This document shows positions 62,302 to 64,000 of a stretch of 64,000 bases of DNA, in pieces (within the stretch, counting starts at the first letter, position 1; each line of letters opens with the position of its first letter). A program made the position numbers and the translations under genes. The stretch lies in assembly GCA_030522415.1 (NCBI GenBank), contig CM060127.1, forward strand, positions 3,975,707-4,039,706, in the 5' to 3' direction. The DNA is from Channallabes apus. Its lineage: Eukaryota; Chordata; Actinopteri; Siluriformes; Clariidae. Under the pieces are notes generated by a model, which did no database searches, had not been told where the DNA came from, and saw nothing but the letters and a program-made list of their open reading frames with translations.

Positions 62302-64000
62302 TTATTTTATTATTTTTTTTTTTTCATTCATTCATTCATTTTCTATACCGCTTAATCCTGTGCTCAGGGTCGCGGGGGACCTGGAGCCTATCCCAGGAGA
62401 CTTCGGGCACTAGGCGGGGTACACCCTGGACAGGGTGCCAATCCATCGCAGGGCACACACACATACACACACTCACACACCCAATCACACACTACGGGCA
62501 ATTTAGGAACGCCAATTAGCCTAACCTGCATATCTTTGGACTGTGGGAGGAAACCGGAGTACCCGGAGGAAACCCACCAAGCACGGGGAGAACATGCAAA
62601 CTCCATGCACACAGAGATGGGAATCGAGCCTGGCCGGGGAATCGAACCCAGACCCTGGAGGTGCAAGGCGACAGTGCTAACCACTACACCACCGTGCCGC
62701 CCTATATTTTTTTATTTTATTTTTTTTTTTTATAAAAATGATTAGTGTATCCTCAACCATCAGTAAGAGAAAGAAAAGGCCAACAAAAAAAACCGTGTCA
62801 GCTGTCGTTTGATATTTGTGTTAACACCAGCCCGGACAATGAATATAGAGCAGTTTGTTTTATGAAATCAAAGTAAAGTGAAAAGCAAATTAAACTAGTT
62901 TTAGCCAGCAGGGGGCACTGCTGCAGAATGTTTGTGCGAGTATATCATCATCATCATCATCATCCCACAAATTCTAATCAAGAATTGAATGTAGATATAT
63001 AATAAGTATGATGTCAAAAAAAAACAAAAACAAGAAAGAATTAAGAATTACAAAATAAATTTTCAAAATTTCAGACTTGTTTCTAGTGTTAATTCTTCAT
63101 GCAACTTTACTTTTCAGCTCTTATGTGTAAACAACTACTTACCTCAATGAGACAAAAAGAGAAAAAAAATACTAAACAGAGTAAAAAAAAAATGTTTTCT
63201 TCCCTTTTTGTGTGTATGTAGCCTGATCTATACTCCCACCTCCACACTTTGGAAGTGAGACACTGAAATAAGCAGCGCTTTTTAAAATAACTCTCACATC
63301 ACGTTATATTATTTTATAATTCTTTATATTATTACTTATTAAGTGTTTGTCCAGTAGTTGTTGCTGTAGCTCCTCACACATTCTCATTCCTACTTGTTGC
63401 ATTTAAATTTTGCACTAGTCAGTTCTACAGGACTTTGAGATACTAATGTTTCAGTACGCTACTAAAAGGTTTATTATAAGTATTTAATGCACGATTATAT
63501 ACGATTTATTTAAAAAATCGCATTGCTATTATTTTAACACGTATTGCGATTGCGATTTAAACTGCGATATGTGACCATTAAATGTACTGTTTTCTATTTA
63601 AACATATTAATCAAAGCTAACAGCAAATAATTCAACAAAGGATCTCATAAAGAGGATGTCCATGAATATTTATCAACTCAAATTTTTTTAAAATAAACAA
63701 ATATGTTTACACACTGTACATAAATTCCTGGCTTGTTCTATATACCCTGTAATAAATTTCAGCCTTTTGCAATGAAATAATTGCACAGGTCCGTATTGTG
63801 ACCCAGTTTGTTCATGTGATTAGTCATGCAGCACTATTAGCAGCAGAAGTTGTAGTAGTAATATATATAATAATAATAGCACTTACATTTAATAAACAGG
63901 TCGTGGTGACAGACAGTAAACACTTTCCTACCTGTGTTGCTCCCATTAAACAAGCTCAGGCAGGTGAAATACACCGCAAGAGCCTCGAATGAAGTCGAGA
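57554..64000 (-). CDS. rims4: rims4-like gene (RIM family, short form), six exons
   Basis: Exons in transcription order: beyond 64000-63932, 62178-62037, 61715-61603, 60522-60421, 60253-60114 and 57760-57554. All internal borders are AG/GT and the phases 1, 2, 1, 1, 0 agree, giving about 257 residues in the window; short RIMs have about 270. N-terminal phrases SFEALAVYF and AIQRSVETGLAVEM match RIM4 as I know it, and DGLGPAQLAGRQTLATPPMG is common to all RIMs. Exons 4-6 make one C2B domain. RIM C2B domains act at presynaptic active zones in vesicle docking and bind membrane lipids without calcium. The start codon is outside the window. Confidence 0.88.
58062..58973 (+). mobile_element. hAT transposon relic in a rims4-like intron
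   Basis: The 912-bp element has inverted ends (CAGGGACGTGCACTCA; complement of the right end CAGTGATGTGCGGTGA) and a perfect 8-bp duplication GTGTTATC (58054-58061, 58974-58981). It retains a C-terminal transposase piece (58597-58773). Confidence 0.9.
58597..58773 (+). pseudogene. hAT transposase C-terminal remnant (ZMYM1-like type)
   Basis: The frame ends IEIFVQKDRRMDFIYK before TAA, which matches the very end of fish hAT transposases often annotated as zinc finger MYM-type protein 1-like. The upstream catalytic parts are deleted. Confidence 0.7.
58982..60113 (-). other. rims4-like intron 5, remainder
   Basis: Contains a GT microsatellite (59818-59882) and no other recognised element. Confidence 0.6.
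60114..60253 (-). CDS. rims4: rims4-like exon 5 (C2B middle)
   Basis: Follows TTACTTTTTGTAG and ends GTGTTACAG before GTAAAC. Encodes PYVKVYLLDNGKCINKKKTR and ARKTLDPLYQQQL. Confidence 0.93.
60421..60522 (-). CDS. rims4: rims4-like exon 4 (C2B start)
   Basis: Follows CCCCATTCAG and ends GACGCCAG before GTGCCA. Encodes GDIQIGMVHRKERLDVEVIR and ARGLVGKPGNKQTP, the first C2B strands. Confidence 0.92.
60549..60845 (-). repeat. Family A SINE, diverged, in intron 3
   Basis: Tail (TCTTCTATACCGCTTTATCC) and body (GGGAGGAAACCGGAGTACC) are recognisable on the - strand; the head is decayed. Confidence 0.85.
61165..61440 (+). repeat. Family A SINE, strongly diverged, in intron 2
   Basis: Shares CATGGAGTTTGCATGTCCTC and GTGGGTTTCCTCCGGGTTCT with other copies; ends unclear. 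Confidence 0.7.
61603..61715 (-). CDS. rims4: rims4-like exon 3
   Basis: Follows ATTTCTTCACAG and ends CCAATGG before GTAAGTG. Encodes LIFPGVKISTDSQFTEFLDG and GPAQLAGRQTLATPPM, the most conserved RIM linker. Confidence 0.92.
62037..62178 (-). CDS. rims4: rims4-like exon 2
   Basis: Follows CTCACACACAG and ends at GGAAA, with GT as the last-base donor (GTACGC). Encodes DGKKKKPVRLAIQRSVETGL and MTRQPSRE, the basic linker conserved before C2B. Confidence 0.85.
62317..62702 (-). repeat. Family A SINE, nearly full length, in intron 1
   Basis: The best copy of the family: head GGCGGCACGGTGGTGTAGTG (box A), box B GGGTTCGATTCC, conserved body and TGAATGAATGAA tail on the - strand. An AT tract (62250-62297) adjoins it. 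Confidence 0.92.
62710..63931 (-). other. rims4-like intron 1, remainder
   Basis: AT-rich sequence with a short ATC repeat (62944-62963) and fragments like the GCTGCACGAT MITE near 63485-63560. Confidence 0.5.
63932..64000 (-). CDS. rims4: rims4-like exon 1 (partial, runs off the window)
   Basis: The exon ends GGGAGCAACACAG before GTAGGA. It encodes STSFEALAVYFTCLSLFNGS, the short N-terminal segment of RIM4-type proteins. One base is left for the next codon. Confidence 0.75.

Overview
The window is animal nuclear DNA from a bony fish. Genes are split by GT-AG introns, intergenic and intronic DNA is packed with teleost-type transposable elements (Tc1-like, hAT, piggyBac-like, chromodomain Ty3/Gypsy, an L2/CR1-type LINE, tRNA-derived SINEs), and AT and GT microsatellites are common. 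The repeat mix suits an otophysan teleost such as a catfish; this is an inference from general knowledge and the species cannot be fixed from the sequence.

Two host genes are supported. On the + strand (18288-34663, perhaps to 51494) lies a fish NLR-C/NLRC3-like innate immune receptor. It has a short first coding exon, one large FISNA-NACHT exon (22192-23994) with Walker A and B motifs, and six leucine-rich-repeat exons of exactly 174 nt, all joined in the same phase. A seventh, degraded LRR exon sits 16.7 kb further on, beyond a huge composite insertion. On the - strand (57554 to beyond 64000) lies an almost complete short RIM family gene, best matched to rims4: six exons whose splice sites and phases all agree, carrying the RIM C2B domain. 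Only its start codon lies outside the window.

The rest is layered mobile DNA, often datable by target-site duplications (TSDs). 141-685: deleted Tc1-like element. 2199-6080: non-autonomous LTR element on the - strand (TSD CCGAC) with a repetitive proline-rich ORF; its 5' LTR is split by a 1.1 kb TIR element. 6715-15055: truncated LINE on the - strand, split by an intact chromodomain Gypsy element (9090-14923, TSD ATGTT, LTRs nearly identical). 16624-17978: Tc1-like element with IR/DR ends and an intact catalytic domain. 18947-21972 (NLR intron 1): a SINE split by a hAT element that itself holds a solo LTR and a hAT MITE, each with its own TSD. 26704-28017: TTAA-flanked insertion. 28819-30151: antisense Tc1 relic with a SINE inside.

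35156-49285 is a 14.1 kb block bounded by TTAA and piggyBac-like inverted ends. It contains partly palindromic arms, a second Gypsy element (36271-41906, TSD CCTAT; truncated gag, one nonsense codon in pol) and a 2.56 kb terminal-inverted-repeat unit carrying a CpG-rich promoter-like region, spliceable leader exons and the last coding exon of a SAMD3-like family gene. This gene-carrying unit inside a larger transposon-like block is the most unusual structure here.

49300-57100 holds further Tc1, SINE and MITE debris between the two host genes; the rims4-like introns hold a hAT relic with an 8-bp TSD and several SINEs.
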